Shown here: piece by piece, positions 1 to 7,819 of the stretch
Layout: each line of letters opens with the position of its first letter
Numbering within the stretch: the stretch's first letter is position 1
Source: a virus
DNA: 22,227 nucleotides
IMG/VR virus record: IMGVR_UViG_3300046522_000476
Location: 1 to 22,227 of that record
Strand: one strand, 5' to 3'
The notes under the pieces: model-generated
What the model was told of the DNA's origin: nothing
Database searches by the model: none
What the model saw: only the letters and a program-made list of their open reading frames with translations
Made by a program: the position numbers and the translations under genes

Positions 1-343
1 CGCGCTTCTGATCGACCGTCACCGTCTGGTTCTCGGTGCCGAACGACCGAACGCCCTGCACCTCGTCGGCCATGACCTTTGCGTTGCGCGCCAGGTGCTG
101 CGCCGTGAACGAGCGCAGCCCCCGCTTCGAATCGCCGATGATGTCGCCGGCGGATCCGCGCGCGGACGTCGGGATAAGCGAGAGCTGGCCGTCGACGGAC
201 TCGAGCGCGACGCTAGTCGTCGATATCGGCTGTTCGTTGAACAGACCGAGCTCACCGAGCCGCTGCGGCTTGTACGGCAGCTTGGTGATGGCGGCCGTCA
301 GCGAGGTGACGGAGAACGCGTCGCTGTTGAAGATGTCCTGCAT
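1..343 (-). CDS. E: Major capsid protein (lambda gpE family), N-terminal part, cut by window edge
   Basis: This is the first 114 codons of a major head protein; the rest lies beyond the left edge. The ATG at 343 has a strong Shine-Dalgarno (GGAGAGG) a few bases upstream. The protein opens MQDIFNSDAFSVTSLTAAI, followed by KLPYKP and LGELGLFNEQPISTTSVALE, which is the hallmark opening of lambda gpE-type capsid proteins; downstream GLRSFTAQHLARNAKVMADE and VQGVRSFG also match that family. It forms the icosahedral shell after proteolytic maturation of the prohead. Its position directly after the decoration gene reproduces the lambda D-E order. The family call is confident. Only the N-arm and part of the fold can be seen here. 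Confidence 0.93.
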   Translation of the reverse strand, partial: MQDIFNSDAFSVTSLTAAITKLPYKPQRLGELGLFNEQPISTTSVALESVDGQLSLIPTSARGSAGDIIGDSKRGLRSFTAQHLARNAKVMADEVQGVRSFGTENQTVTVDQKR

Positions 344-355
344 GTCCCTCTCCGG

Positions 356-1627
356 TTAGGCCGCGGTATCGAGCGCCGTGACGTTCTTCGCGGCCAGCTC
401 GAGATAGGCGGAATCCTTCTGTGAAGCCGTGATCGCGGCGCCCCACTGCAGGGCTCCTTTGGCAACCACGGCGTTGGTGTCGATCACCACGCCACGACCA
501 TCCGCCGCCGACGCATCGACGGCCTGGTAGAGCACGCCAGCCACGCGGTGGCGACCGTCGAACGTGGTGGGGTCCCACGCGACGACCTTGCCGCCATTGA
601 GCTGGTTGAAGACGCAGACGTCGAAGTAGTTCCCGACGATGAAGTCCGCGTTGTCCGTCAGCGTGAAGTTGATCTGCCGCGACGTGAACGCCGTGGCGGT
701 GCCCGACCCTGCGGTCATCAGGAAGTGCGGCCCCAACGACGTCCCGTCTGGTGCGATGACCTCGAATCGACCGCCATTGGTGATCGCCTCGCGACAGATC
801 ACCCGGTAGTTCCCGGGCATGGCGTCAGCTCCGAGCGAGAGCGCGGAGATGGTGCCTGTACCGGTGCCACCGATGACGGTCGGCGCGGTGGTGCCGACCA
901 CGAACGTGAACGAGTCGTTGACGGCGAAGTCGGTGCCACCGTCGGTGATGGTGAAGTTGATGTGCCGGCTGGTGTAGGCGGTCGAACCACCAGAGCCAGG
1001 CGTCAGCACCAGTGCAGGGAGCAGCTTGCCGCTCGGTGTCAGCACCGAGAACGTGCCGCCGTGCGTCGCTGTCGCCGTGCAGGTGATTACGTAGTTGCCG
1101 ACTTCGACGTCCGGACCGGCGAACACCGCCGACACGGTGCCGTTGCCAGTGCCGGAAACGGTCGGAATTGACACACGGCCGATACCGACCCTCACACGGC
1201 CGACGACCGTATTGGCCTTCAGGTTCTGCCCGGAGAGGACGGTGACCGACTTCCGGAACAGCGAGTTGGCTTCCCAGACAAGCGCCTCGGCCGTCCGTGT
1301 CCCCTCGGTCAACGTGGCGCCGATCACGAACGGCGCGGCGAACAGCGCGCGTTCATCGAGCGCGACGGCGAGAACCACCGCCGCCGCCGCCGCAATGGGC
1401 TTGAACAGCGTGTGTCGCTGCAGAGCGGTCAAGCGAGCGCCAATGCTGGTGATGGTCGACATCAGGCCGCTGGTGCGCGCGCGCCAGGGCTGCTCGTGCT
1501 CGAAACCCATCCCATTCGCGCCGACCTTCACGACGGTCGTCGCCGGCTGATGCAGCAGGCCGACGAACAGGGCCAGGAGGGTCGGGATGACCGTGAACCG
1601 AAAACGAGGCGTATTCATGTGCGTCAC
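356..1627 (-). CDS. D: Head decoration protein (lambda gpD-like) with two repeated beta modules and an N-terminal extension
   Basis: A 423-residue protein starting at a GTG that overlaps the protease stop (GTGA). Residues about 103-150 (TLTEGTRTAEALVWEAN, then VTVLSGQNLKANTVVGRV) are a typical gpD N-terminus, and 360-423 (RVAGVLYQAVDAS, then a TNAVVAKGALQW segment) a typical gpD C-terminus. Between them sit two tandem modules of about 87 residues (158-244 and 253-339), each opening GTGxGTxSA, passing through GNYxxxC and HINFT/QINFT, and ending in a hydrophobic strand. Such modules are known in other phage decoration proteins. The first 100 residues are unusual: two hydrophobic stretches (11-25 and 75-102) with no gpD counterpart. 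GTG at 1327 or ATG at 1462 are possible internal starts, but neither has a clear Shine-Dalgarno. Expected role: stabilising the expanded capsid surface. Confidence 0.85.
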   Translation of the reverse strand: MTHMNTPRFRFTVIPTLLALFVGLLHQPATTVVKVGANGMGFEHEQPWRARTSGLMSTITSIGARLTALQRHTLFKPIAAAAAVVLAVALDERALFAAPFVIGATLTEGTRTAEALVWEANSLFRKSVTVLSGQNLKANTVVGRVRVGIGRVSIPTVSGTGNGTVSAVFAGPDVEVGNYVITCTATATHGGTFSVLTPSGKLLPALVLTPGSGGSTAYTSRHINFTITDGGTDFAVNDSFTFVVGTTAPTVIGGTGTGTISALSLGADAMPGNYRVICREAITNGGRFEVIAPDGTSLGPHFLMTAGSGTATAFTSRQINFTLTDNADFIVGNYFDVCVFNQLNGGKVVAWDPTTFDGRHRVAGVLYQAVDASAADGRGVVIDTNAVVAKGALQWGAAITASQKDSAYLELAAKNVTALDTAA

Positions 1628-2715
1628 TTCTCCTTCGCAGTGGACGTGCCCGTAGCGGTGGCATTACGTGCGGCGTAGACCGCCGACAGATCAATCGGCG
1701 CCGTGGTCCTGTTGGCTGGATTGCCGGCCCCGAGACCGCCGTCGATCTCGACGTTGTCGCGAAGCGCGCGCATATCGACGACTGAGGTCCTGACCTCGTC
1801 GAGCGAGAGGCTGCTCTTGATGAACATGGCGGCGAACTGCGGCATCTTCGCGTTGGCCAGCAGCGCGGTGATGCCCTCCGCACGCGCGGCCGCCGTCGCG
1901 CGAGCCCCCTTCTCGGCGTTGACCCTCGCCGTGACCTGATCGACGGTCATCTTCGCGCCGAGGAGGCCATTGGCGAACGCCAGGTCGAGGCCGGCGTCTG
2001 TGCACAGACGGAGGACGTCGCCAGCACTCGCGGCAACGGACTGCGTCGGCTCCGGCTCGAGCAGCGCCGTCACCTGCGCCTTGAAGCGTTCGGGAATCGC
2101 GAGCTTCGGATTGACGCGCCGATTCAGGCTCGCAGCCGCCTTCAGGCCCTCGACCTTCTCGGTCGCAAACCCGTTGGCGATCGCCTCGTCCGCGGACATC
2201 CACGTCTCGGCGTCCATCAGCGCGACGAGCTCCGCGTCCGTGAGCTTCGAATGCCACTTGTACGCGGCGACGATCGAATCGCGGACCTTGTCGAGTTCGG
2301 CGGCCAGCTTCCGCATGTCGGCCGCGTTGCCATAGCCCCACGTCCACGGGTTGTGGACCATGACCATGGCGTTGTCGCCGATACGGATGGTGTCGCCGGC
2401 CATGATGACGACGGACGCCGCGCTGGCCGCGATGCCATCGACCGACGCGTCGATCGTTCGGCCTTCCTTGGCACGGGCCCAGCTGCGGAGCGACGTCGCG
2501 ATCGCGGCCGCGTCGAACACGTCGCCGCCGAGCGAGTTCACACGCAGCGAAGCCTTCATGACGGTGTCAGGCAGCGCCTTGAGTGCCGTGATGAAGTCCT
2601 TCGCCGACACGGAACTGCCATCACCCCACCAGTCGCGGCCGATGTCGCCGTAGATGTAGAGTTCGGCCTCGGACTTGTCCTCACCTTTGGCCGTGATTCG
2701 AAACCACTCTCTCAT
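1624..2715 (-). CDS. ClpP-like prohead (head maturation) protease
   Basis: A 363-residue serine protease of the ClpP/S14 type, the functional counterpart of lambda gpC. The oxyanion-type loop NSLGGDVFDA is at 60-69, the catalytic serine S98 in GIAASAAS, and the catalytic histidine H121 in VMVHNPW; MSADEAIANGFATEKVEG further on is the usual ClpP-fold segment carrying the last acidic region. The C-terminal third (about 210-363) is alanine-rich and helical, consistent with a scaffold-like tail, but no separate scaffold gene is evident. In this family the enzyme works inside the prohead, trimming scaffold and neighbouring proteins before DNA packaging. The ATG overlaps the portal stop by 4 bases. 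One substitution is worth noting: NSPGG of ClpP is NSLGG here. Confidence 0.92.
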   Translation of the reverse strand: MREWFRITAKGEDKSEAELYIYGDIGRDWWGDGSSVSAKDFITALKALPDTVMKASLRVNSLGGDVFDAAAIATSLRSWARAKEGRTIDASVDGIAASAASVVIMAGDTIRIGDNAMVMVHNPWTWGYGNAADMRKLAAELDKVRDSIVAAYKWHSKLTDAELVALMDAETWMSADEAIANGFATEKVEGLKAAASLNRRVNPKLAIPERFKAQVTALLEPEPTQSVAASAGDVLRLCTDAGLDLAFANGLLGAKMTVDQVTARVNAEKGARATAAARAEGITALLANAKMPQFAAMFIKSSLSLDEVRTSVVDMRALRDNVEIDGGLGAGNPANRTTAPIDLSAVYAARNATATGTSTAKEK

Positions 2716-4322
2716 CGCAGTCCCTCGTGTGCCTGTTGCTGATTCGGCCGCCGGCGCGGCTCGTCGTCATCGTCGTCATCGTCCGCGGCGCCGGCGTTGG
2801 CGCTCTTGCCGCCGCCCTTGTCAGGCCTCCGACCATCGGAGTCGTGCATCAAGCCAGAGGCGTCGGCGCGTTCGTTGTCAACGAGCTGTTCCGCGTCGAT
2901 CACCTCGGCGTCCTCGCCCTGTTCGCTGACGACGGCGCTCCGCGACGTGAATCCGGCGCGCACCGCGAGCTTGGAAGCCTGCACGTCTTGAACGGGGTGC
3001 ATGTACGGGTGGCCCTGCGGAATCCACTTGACCGCGCGGTACCGTTCCGGGTTCGTCAGGTAGTCGTTGGGAATGGCGACAGCCCCTGACTCGAACACAA
3101 GATCCATCCAGGCGGACCAGATCGGACGGTTGAACAGGAAGACCATTACCTGGTGCTGCCACATCTGAATCCGGCGCCTGAAGAGATCGAGGACGACGCG
3201 CATCGTGCGGTCACTCACGCCACGCATGTCGCCAGTCAGGACCTCGTACGGGACGCCAGTCCCGGCTGACACCATGAGCAGTTGCTGCCGCATGAAGTCG
3301 GTGAACCCGGTGGCGCCAGGCGGGCTTGAAAACACGACCGACTCTCCCGGATGGAGTTCCTGCGTCATGCCAGGCTCCATCGGTAAGAGCGGTGCGCCAT
3401 CAACCGTCTCAACGGCATCGCCAGTGAACGGATGGTCCGTGGCATTGTCGCCACGGCCCTGTTCCTTCTTCACGAACGCCACGAACATGTTCGCGAGCGT
3501 CTGCCGCACCGTCGTGGCGTCCGCGAACTTGTAGAGCTCACGCAACGTGATGAGGACCGCCGTCAGGTGCGGTACACCGCGCAGCTGCCCGGGGCGGAGG
3601 AGGTCGTAGACGTGTTGCACAGTCTCGGCCGGAACGGGCCGAAGCTCCGAGCGGTCGAAGTCGTCGAACTCCGGCCGCGACGGGTGGAACCAGTACGCCG
3701 ACCGCTGACCAATCCGATTGAACTGGATGCCGGCGCGGATACGGGTGTCGCCCGAGAACACGTTGTGGGTGTGCGGGCACAGTTCCGGCTCGAGGACCTG
3801 CACCTGCAGGGGCACGGTCAGGCCATCAGACATCCGGCGGTATCGCAGGCGCGAGAACACTTCCCCGCCCTCATAGGTGGCTTCGGTCACCAGCCGCTGG
3901 AGCCCGTAGAAATCGCACCGACCGTCGGCATCGCATTTGTCACTCCACAGCAGCCAGGCGGCCTGGAGCGCGTGACGCAACGGAACCATCTCCCGGGTAA
4001 CCGGATGCGGGACGAGCGGTGTCATCGGCGCCTGCGAGAGCGGCTTGATGCCGGTTCCGATGGCTTCAGTTGCGAGCTTATCGATGACGCCCTTGGCGTA
4101 GCCGTCATTCCGCTTGGCTGAGCGCGACCGATCGCGGAGCGTCGTCAGGCTCGAGAGCACGCCCGCGTTCGGAGAGCTCGTCGGCGCGTGCCAGCCGACA
4201 GATCGCCGCGTAGCCGTTGAACCGGCGTCGTAGTCTCCGGCGTTCCGAATCATTGCGCCTGGCGGTAGGCCGAGCGGTGTGCGGCGCTGCGCGAGCTCCG
4301 GGGCGTAATCCGTCTGCATCAC
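2712..4322 (-). CDS. B: Portal protein, lambda family
   Basis: A 536-residue lambda-type portal. It forms the dodecameric ring at one capsid vertex through which DNA enters and to which the tail joins. Recognisable blocks are the arginine-rich ARDRSRSAKRNDGYAKG-like segment (about 62-78), GTGIKPLSQ, WSDKCDADGRCDFYGLQRL, VLEPELCP, GQLRGVPHLTAVLITLRELYKF and the long block TGVPYEVLTGDMRGVSDRT. The C-terminus is low-complexity and acidic with seven consecutive Asp residues (about 511-518), then RRRPNQQQ. The start is GTG at 4322, immediately followed by an ATG, overlapping the gpW stop (GTGA); either codon may initiate. Its order between gpW and the protease matches lambda W-B-C. Confidence 0.94.
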   Translation of the reverse strand: MMQTDYAPELAQRRTPLGLPPGAMIRNAGDYDAGSTATRRSVGWHAPTSSPNAGVLSSLTTLRDRSRSAKRNDGYAKGVIDKLATEAIGTGIKPLSQAPMTPLVPHPVTREMVPLRHALQAAWLLWSDKCDADGRCDFYGLQRLVTEATYEGGEVFSRLRYRRMSDGLTVPLQVQVLEPELCPHTHNVFSGDTRIRAGIQFNRIGQRSAYWFHPSRPEFDDFDRSELRPVPAETVQHVYDLLRPGQLRGVPHLTAVLITLRELYKFADATTVRQTLANMFVAFVKKEQGRGDNATDHPFTGDAVETVDGAPLLPMEPGMTQELHPGESVVFSSPPGATGFTDFMRQQLLMVSAGTGVPYEVLTGDMRGVSDRTMRVVLDLFRRRIQMWQHQVMVFLFNRPIWSAWMDLVFESGAVAIPNDYLTNPERYRAVKWIPQGHPYMHPVQDVQASKLAVRAGFTSRSAVVSEQGEDAEVIDAEQLVDNERADASGLMHDSDGRRPDKGGGKSANAGAADDDDDDDEPRRRPNQQQAHEGLR

Positions 4323-4540
4323 CAGCCGGTCGTCCCAACCATGACGACACGCTTCGGCCGGCGATTCGGCGCGGCTGCTGCGATGTCATCGAGAATGCGC
4401 TGCTCGAGGGTGTCGTAGTCGGCGGGACTGTGGAACTCTTCGCGTCGGAAGGCGCCGTTGGGCGAGCGGAACTCGACGACCCTCAAGCCGCGCAGACGCG
4501 CAGCTCGAACCGTGGCGAGATCAGCTTCGGTGTAGGGCAA
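4319..4540 (-). CDS. W: gpW-like head-tail joining / head completion protein
   Basis: A 73-residue protein opening MPYTEADLATVRAARLRGLR, then VVEFRSPNG and a helical C-terminus (DYDTLEQRILDDIAAAA). The YTEADLAxxRAA opening, the size and the place between terminase and portal fit gpW, the small protein that plugs the filled portal and completes the DNA-filled head. The only in-frame start is TTG at 4540 with a weak purine-rich stretch upstream; an in-frame TGA lies 27 bases further up. The 79 bases separating it from the terminase gene hold a CGATCA/TGATCG inverted repeat with a long loop (4562-4600), for which no function can be assigned. Such a gap is unusual in this tightly packed cluster. 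Confidence 0.82.
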   Translation of the reverse strand: MPYTEADLATVRAARLRGLRVVEFRSPNGAFRREEFHSPADYDTLEQRILDDIAAAAPNRRPKRVVMVGTTGW

Positions 4541-4619
4541 TCCGTCGCTAGGGTTGCATACCGATCAGCTGAATCCGAAGTGACCTTGTGTGGTTGATCG
4601 TTTTTGCTTGCCGTCGTCG

Positions 4620-6518
4620 TCAGTCCCGGTCGAGATAGTTACTCCTCGCAACTCGTCGCCCAGTACCGCCGCTCGGCGTCGATGGTCCACCGGTCGGCCG
4701 GCGCGGCGCCGTCGACCGAAGGATGTCCAACATCTGATGCAGCTTGGGGTTCAGATGGCGCAGGGCGCCGAGCGCATAGCCGTAGCAATCGAGTGCTTCG
4801 TTGCGTGGGCGGCGCCGCTTCCAAACTTTCCGTGGAACGCCGCGTTCCCACTTCGTCACCTCGTACTCGCTGGTGAGCTGCTCCGCGTACTCCTGATTGC
4901 ACCAGTCCGCCACGGGGAGATGTATGTATCCCGGGCCGTGCTCGGTGATCTTCAGTCGACTCGCCAGGATGGATTTCCCCGTGTCGATACCGATGATGTA
5001 GAGCGGGACGGTGCGGTGGGTGCCGCGGATCTTCTGCATCGACGGCGGTGCAATGAACGGACGCTGCTTGTCGCGACCGACGACCGCTTTGATGCGGTCA
5101 ACGCCTTTCCGCTCCACCCAGTCGTAGACGACCGTCGTCCGGTGGCCAGCGGTGTCAATACAAGCCGACTGAATCATCAGGCGATGGCCAGTCGGGTGGC
5201 GGTACTGGCGCTCGAGCACCGCGTCGAGGCGTGCCCATGGTTCAGGCCGCTCCGTGTCGCCGTCGAATCGGTGATAGTCGACGAGCCAGGACTCTTCGCC
5301 AGGTCCATACGCCCACACGTGCGCCTCGAGCCACATGTCCTGCGTGTCGATGCCGGCGACCAAGCAGCACGCCCCCTCGGGCACGTCAATACTGTCGCTG
5401 AGAAACGCCTCGCGGCGCTGCAGCAGGACGTGCGCGTCAGGGCCATCGCTCTTCTCGGGTTCGATCGGCTCGGCCAGCGTAGTGTTCTGCCACGTGTGCA
5501 TCTCGCTCTTGTCGCCAGCTTTTTGCTTTTCCCTGGCGGCGAGGAAGTTGCGCACGATCTCCGCGAGTGACGACAGCGGTGAGTAGGCCTCCCACAGGTG
5601 GAACGAGACGATCGACCGGTCCTGACGGTCTGGTCTCTCAGCACGCCATTCCCCCTTGTGGAGGACGGCAATGCGCTCCGCCTCCGAGATCTCGTACTCG
5701 CAATGCGGACATACCAGATGGGCCGTGGCTGGATCGTCGTCGGTCCACTTGACGTTCGCCCACTCGTACGTATGCATCTCGGTGCATTGCGGGCAGGGCA
5801 CGTAGTACCGACGCTGGTCACCACGCTTGAACCAGGCGTGAATCGGACCGTCGACGATGGTCGGTGACGACGTGAGGAAGCGGCGCGCTCGTCGGCCGAA
5901 GGCCTGCGTGCGCTTCAACGCGATGGAGAGGGTGTTACCTTCGCCAGGCAGCTCCCGCGGCCAGCGGTCGATCTCGTCTCCCCACAAGTCGCGAATCGTG
6001 CGCGCCGCGAGCGAGGCAGCGGAGTTGGCGCCCGCGATCACGAGGAACCCGCGTCGGAACTTCTTCAGCAGCGCGGTGTTACTCGCATCCTTCGAGCGTT
6101 TCTTGCTGACCGTCTCCCTGAGGACCTCGGTCGCCTCAATCGTCGGCTCGAGTCGGTTCTTGGCGAAGTCGCGGGCCATCGGCTCGACGGTCGGGAACAC
6201 GATCATCATCGCGGCCGGGTCACGGGCAATGCGGTACCCGCACTGGTTGATGAGGATCGACGTCTTCCCCCACTGGGACGAGCCCATCACGATGACCGTG
6301 TTGACACCTGGCTCGTGCCAGACGTCGAGGATGCCGCGCTGGAACGGGGCGAACGAGGTTTGCCAGCGGGTGCCCGACAGCGGGCCGCTGGTCACGATGA
6401 TGTGATTGTCCGAAAACTCGGAGCAGAGTTCTTTCGGCGGCGGTGCGTAGCCCGCCCGCACTCTGATGAGCGCTTCCTGAGCCGGCGTCAGGTCTTGGGA
6501 TGGAGCGGCGTCGAGCAT
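4620..6518 (-). CDS. A: Terminase large subunit, GpA family
   Basis: A 632-residue packaging motor and nuclease that cuts concatemers and pumps DNA into the prohead using ATP. The ATPase shows Walker A GSSQWGKT (79-86) and Walker B LWGDEID (178-184, D181/E182). A zinc-binding knuckle follows, with CPQC (242-245) and CPHC (270-273), as in many GpA proteins. The nuclease half has acidic residues in GIDTQDMW (D391) and CIDTAGH (D455), and a late NEALDCYGYALGAL block. The C-terminal 30 residues are basic and low complexity. The ATG follows the small-subunit TAA with no gap (TAAATG), so the two are surely co-translated. Length and motif order match the lambda gpA type rather than the T4/P22 type. 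Confidence 0.96.
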   Translation of the reverse strand: MLDAAPSQDLTPAQEALIRVRAGYAPPPKELCSEFSDNHIIVTSGPLSGTRWQTSFAPFQRGILDVWHEPGVNTVIVMGSSQWGKTSILINQCGYRIARDPAAMMIVFPTVEPMARDFAKNRLEPTIEATEVLRETVSKKRSKDASNTALLKKFRRGFLVIAGANSAASLAARTIRDLWGDEIDRWPRELPGEGNTLSIALKRTQAFGRRARRFLTSSPTIVDGPIHAWFKRGDQRRYYVPCPQCTEMHTYEWANVKWTDDDPATAHLVCPHCEYEISEAERIAVLHKGEWRAERPDRQDRSIVSFHLWEAYSPLSSLAEIVRNFLAAREKQKAGDKSEMHTWQNTTLAEPIEPEKSDGPDAHVLLQRREAFLSDSIDVPEGACCLVAGIDTQDMWLEAHVWAYGPGEESWLVDYHRFDGDTERPEPWARLDAVLERQYRHPTGHRLMIQSACIDTAGHRTTVVYDWVERKGVDRIKAVVGRDKQRPFIAPPSMQKIRGTHRTVPLYIIGIDTGKSILASRLKITEHGPGYIHLPVADWCNQEYAEQLTSEYEVTKWERGVPRKVWKRRRPRNEALDCYGYALGALRHLNPKLHQMLDILRSTAPRRPTGGPSTPSGGTGRRVARSNYLDRD

Positions 6519-7094
6519 TTAGGCCGCGGATGCCGACGGAAGCGGGCGGGCTGGATCCGCCAGCTCCCGAAGCGCGTCGAGCATCGCGTCCTCGAGGATC
6601 TTCTCGACGGCCGCCACGCCGTCGACGTGCGCGGTGCGATGAATGATGTCAGCGAGGTTGATCGGTACGGCCATCAACTTGGCCCTCACCGCCGCGATCT
6701 CGCCTGACCACAGTCGTTCGACTTCATCGCGCGGCAGCAGGTCGCGCATCCGGATCTGGAACGTCTGCTCGGCCAACTGCGCCTGCGCACGTTCGCGGCG
6801 CGCCTTTTCCTGAGCTGGGTTCAGCGGCCCATTCCCGGTAGCGGCCGCCTCGTCGCGCTCGCGACGCCAGGCTCGGACAGCCGTCTCGTCGTAGAACGAT
6901 GGACGACCCTTCCCGCCGTGCTGTGCAACGGGCAGCCCCTCGGCTTCCCACTTCGTGATGCTCTGCGGGTGGACCGTCAGCGCTTCGGCGAGTTGACGCC
7001 TGGTGACCAGTCCCTTTGGCGGGATGCCTGGTGCCTTCTTCGACGTAGACGATTGGCGACGAGTCGTCGCCCGCGACCGCGTCTTCTTCGCCAC
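6519..7094 (-). CDS. Terminase small subunit, Nu1-like
   Basis: A 191-residue DNA-recognition subunit of the packaging enzyme. After a basic, disordered N-terminus (1-27) comes a winged helix-turn-helix of the Nu1/MerR-like type, residues 29-78, with VTRRQLAEALTVHPQSITKW, EGLPVAQHGGKGRPSFYD and AVRAWRRERD. A helical region (90-180) follows for oligomerisation and large-subunit contact. It starts at GTG 7094. The upstream 28 bases (7101-7128) are one copy of a direct repeat that recurs at 7268-7295. In lambda, the packaging site lies just upstream of this gene, so the surroundings are the natural place to look for cos/pac. Confidence 0.92.
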   Translation of the reverse strand: MAKKTRSRATTRRQSSTSKKAPGIPPKGLVTRRQLAEALTVHPQSITKWEAEGLPVAQHGGKGRPSFYDETAVRAWRRERDEAAATGNGPLNPAQEKARRERAQAQLAEQTFQIRMRDLLPRDEVERLWSGEIAAVRAKLMAVPINLADIIHRTAHVDGVAAVEKILEDAMLDALRELADPARPLPSASAA

Positions 7095-7100
7095 GGCTAT

Positions 7101-7128
7101 AACCGATCTCGATTCAAAGGTTAACCCT
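7101..7128. repeat. Direct repeat copy 1, upstream of terminase small subunit
   Basis: A 28-base unit beginning AACCGATCT and containing AGGTT, matching 7268-7295 at 23 of 28 positions by hand alignment. It lies 6 bases upstream (minus strand) of the terminase small-subunit GTG. It could be a terminase-binding or operator site; nothing in the sequence decides between these. Confidence 0.6.
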
Positions 7129-7269
7129 GATGCGGCGCGGAATATCGAGCAGCTTCGCCCGCACGTCCAACAGACACTTCGACATCAACGCTTCGGCAAC
7201 GCGCGTTTCTATCAGTGTTTTCGATCGTTCTTGCCACTCTCTCCACACTTCCGCATCGCGTAGCCGCAA
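7114..7269 (-). CDS. Small hypothetical protein upstream of terminase
   Basis: A short open frame of 51 codons from TTG 7269 (MRLRDAEVWREWQERSKTL at the start, ending PRRIRVNL). The frame stays open further upstream, and a CTG at 7311 lies exactly at the stop of the preceding gene (CTGA), which would give 65 residues. Neither start has a convincing Shine-Dalgarno. The peptide is helical, charged and amphipathic, and fills the otherwise empty stretch between 7308 and the terminase. No family is recognised. It could instead be untranslated packaging-site DNA. Confidence 0.45.
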   Translation of the reverse strand: MRLRDAEVWREWQERSKTLIETRVAEALMSKCLLDVRAKLLDIPRRIRVNL

Positions 7270-7295
7270 CCGATCTGGAATCAGAGGTTTAGCCT
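7268..7295. repeat. Direct repeat copy 2
   Basis: Second copy of the 28-base unit also found at 7101-7128, with five mismatches. It is followed immediately by a short AGCCTTT/AGCCTTA tandem (7291-7304). It lies just upstream of the small frame at 7114-7269 in the minus direction, so both copies precede a potential start. Confidence 0.55.
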
Positions 7296-7307
7296 TTAGC
7301 CTTAATG

Positions 7308-7514
7308 TCAGCTGGTGCGTAGGGGCACGTCGGGGCTCGAACCACCCGCAACGGTCGAGAGGCGCTCAGGGGCCCCCCTGTCGTCCTCAGATGGTGTCAA
7401 CCGCGCTGGCACGACACTTGGCGAGATCGCCATGCGAATGAGGCGCACCTGTTCGCGGCACGCTTGGCATTTGCAGGCGCCGTCACGCTGGTGCTCGGCA
7501 TCATCGACTCTCAC
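7308..7514 (-). CDS. Small cysteine-containing hypothetical protein
   Basis: A 68-residue protein starting at GTG 7514, overlapping the preceding stop (GTGA). Residues 14-19 hold CKCQAC, a possible metal-binding cluster, followed by EQVRLIRMAI. The second half is Pro/Ser/Gly-rich and probably unstructured. It has no recognised family. The chain of 4-base overlaps and GC-rich third positions are the main reasons to accept it as a gene. Confidence 0.55.
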   Translation of the reverse strand: MRVDDAEHQRDGACKCQACREQVRLIRMAISPSVVPARLTPSEDDRGAPERLSTVAGGSSPDVPLRTS

Positions 7515-7819
7515 GACGCCCTCGCTTCGCCCCGCGCCACTTCGTCGGTGACATTCGTTTCACGTGAAACCGCAGTATCCGCAATAGCCGCTCTACCTGC
7601 GCCAGTCTCACGTGAGGCCTTGAACTCGACGAGGTCTCGCAAATGAATACGGCGCCGCCGTCCTCGCCAGAACGAGCGCAGCGCGCCGGTGTCGAGGAAG
7701 TGCTTCATCGCCCGATCGTCCATATCAAGAAACTCAGCGGCGACGGTGGGTGACACATGGTCGCGCGGATGGCTTGCCGGGTCCGTGATGCGGGCCTCGG
7801 CGCGTCTTGGTCTCGGCAT
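7511..7819 (-). CDS. Excisionase-like / helix-turn-helix DNA-binding protein (carries parS-like sites)
   Basis: A 102-residue protein starting at ATG 7819, which shares one base with the previous stop (TGATG). Residues 22-67 (VSPTVAAEFLDMDDRAMKHF, then WRGRRRRIHLRDLVEF) form a MerR/excisionase-type winged HTH, with the basic RGRRRR loop as the wing. In phages such proteins act in excision, control of early genes, or as terminase-like DNA binders. The tail (68-102) contains SRET twice (69-72 and 85-88). Those codons spell the parS-like sites at 7605-7618 and 7557-7570, so the tail sequence may be constrained by DNA rather than by protein. The exact role is unknown. Confidence 0.72.
   Translation of the reverse strand: MPRPRRAEARITDPASHPRDHVSPTVAAEFLDMDDRAMKHFLDTGALRSFWRGRRRRIHLRDLVEFKASRETGAGRAAIADTAVSRETNVTDEVARGEARAS
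7557..7570. promoter_or_regulatory. parS-like site A (perfect ParB-binding core)
   Basis: GTTTCACGTGAAAC is a perfect 14-bp palindrome. It is identical to the inner 14 bases of the bacterial chromosomal parS consensus (TGTTTCACGTGAAACA); only the outer flanks differ (C on each side). It lies inside the coding sequence at 7511-7819. No parA or parB gene is seen in the window, so any binding would involve a host ParB or one encoded elsewhere on the phage. Confidence 0.75.
7605..7618. promoter_or_regulatory. parS-like site B (degenerate)
   Basis: GTCTCACGTGAGGC matches site A at 11 of 14 positions and keeps the palindromic core CTCACGTGAG. It starts 48 bp (16 codons, roughly 4.6 helical turns) from site A, in the same gene and coding for the same SRET tetrapeptide. 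Confidence 0.5.

Noticed and set aside
2762-2788. Trinucleotide repeat (GTC/ATC) as a possible regulatory or phase-variable repeat
   Set aside because: It simply encodes the portal's poly-aspartate tail. Phase variation by triplet units would not shift the frame.
4562-4605. CGATCA/TGATCG inverted repeat followed by TTTTT between terminase and gpW
   Set aside because: The loop is too long (27 bases) for an intrinsic terminator, and the T run is on the plus strand, opposite to transcription.
7320-7360. tRNA-like T-loop (GGTTCGAGCCCC on the minus strand) suggesting a tRNA or attachment site
   Set aside because: The bases around the loop do not pair as a T stem, and no D arm, anticodon arm or acceptor stem can be found. 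The region fits a coupled small gene.
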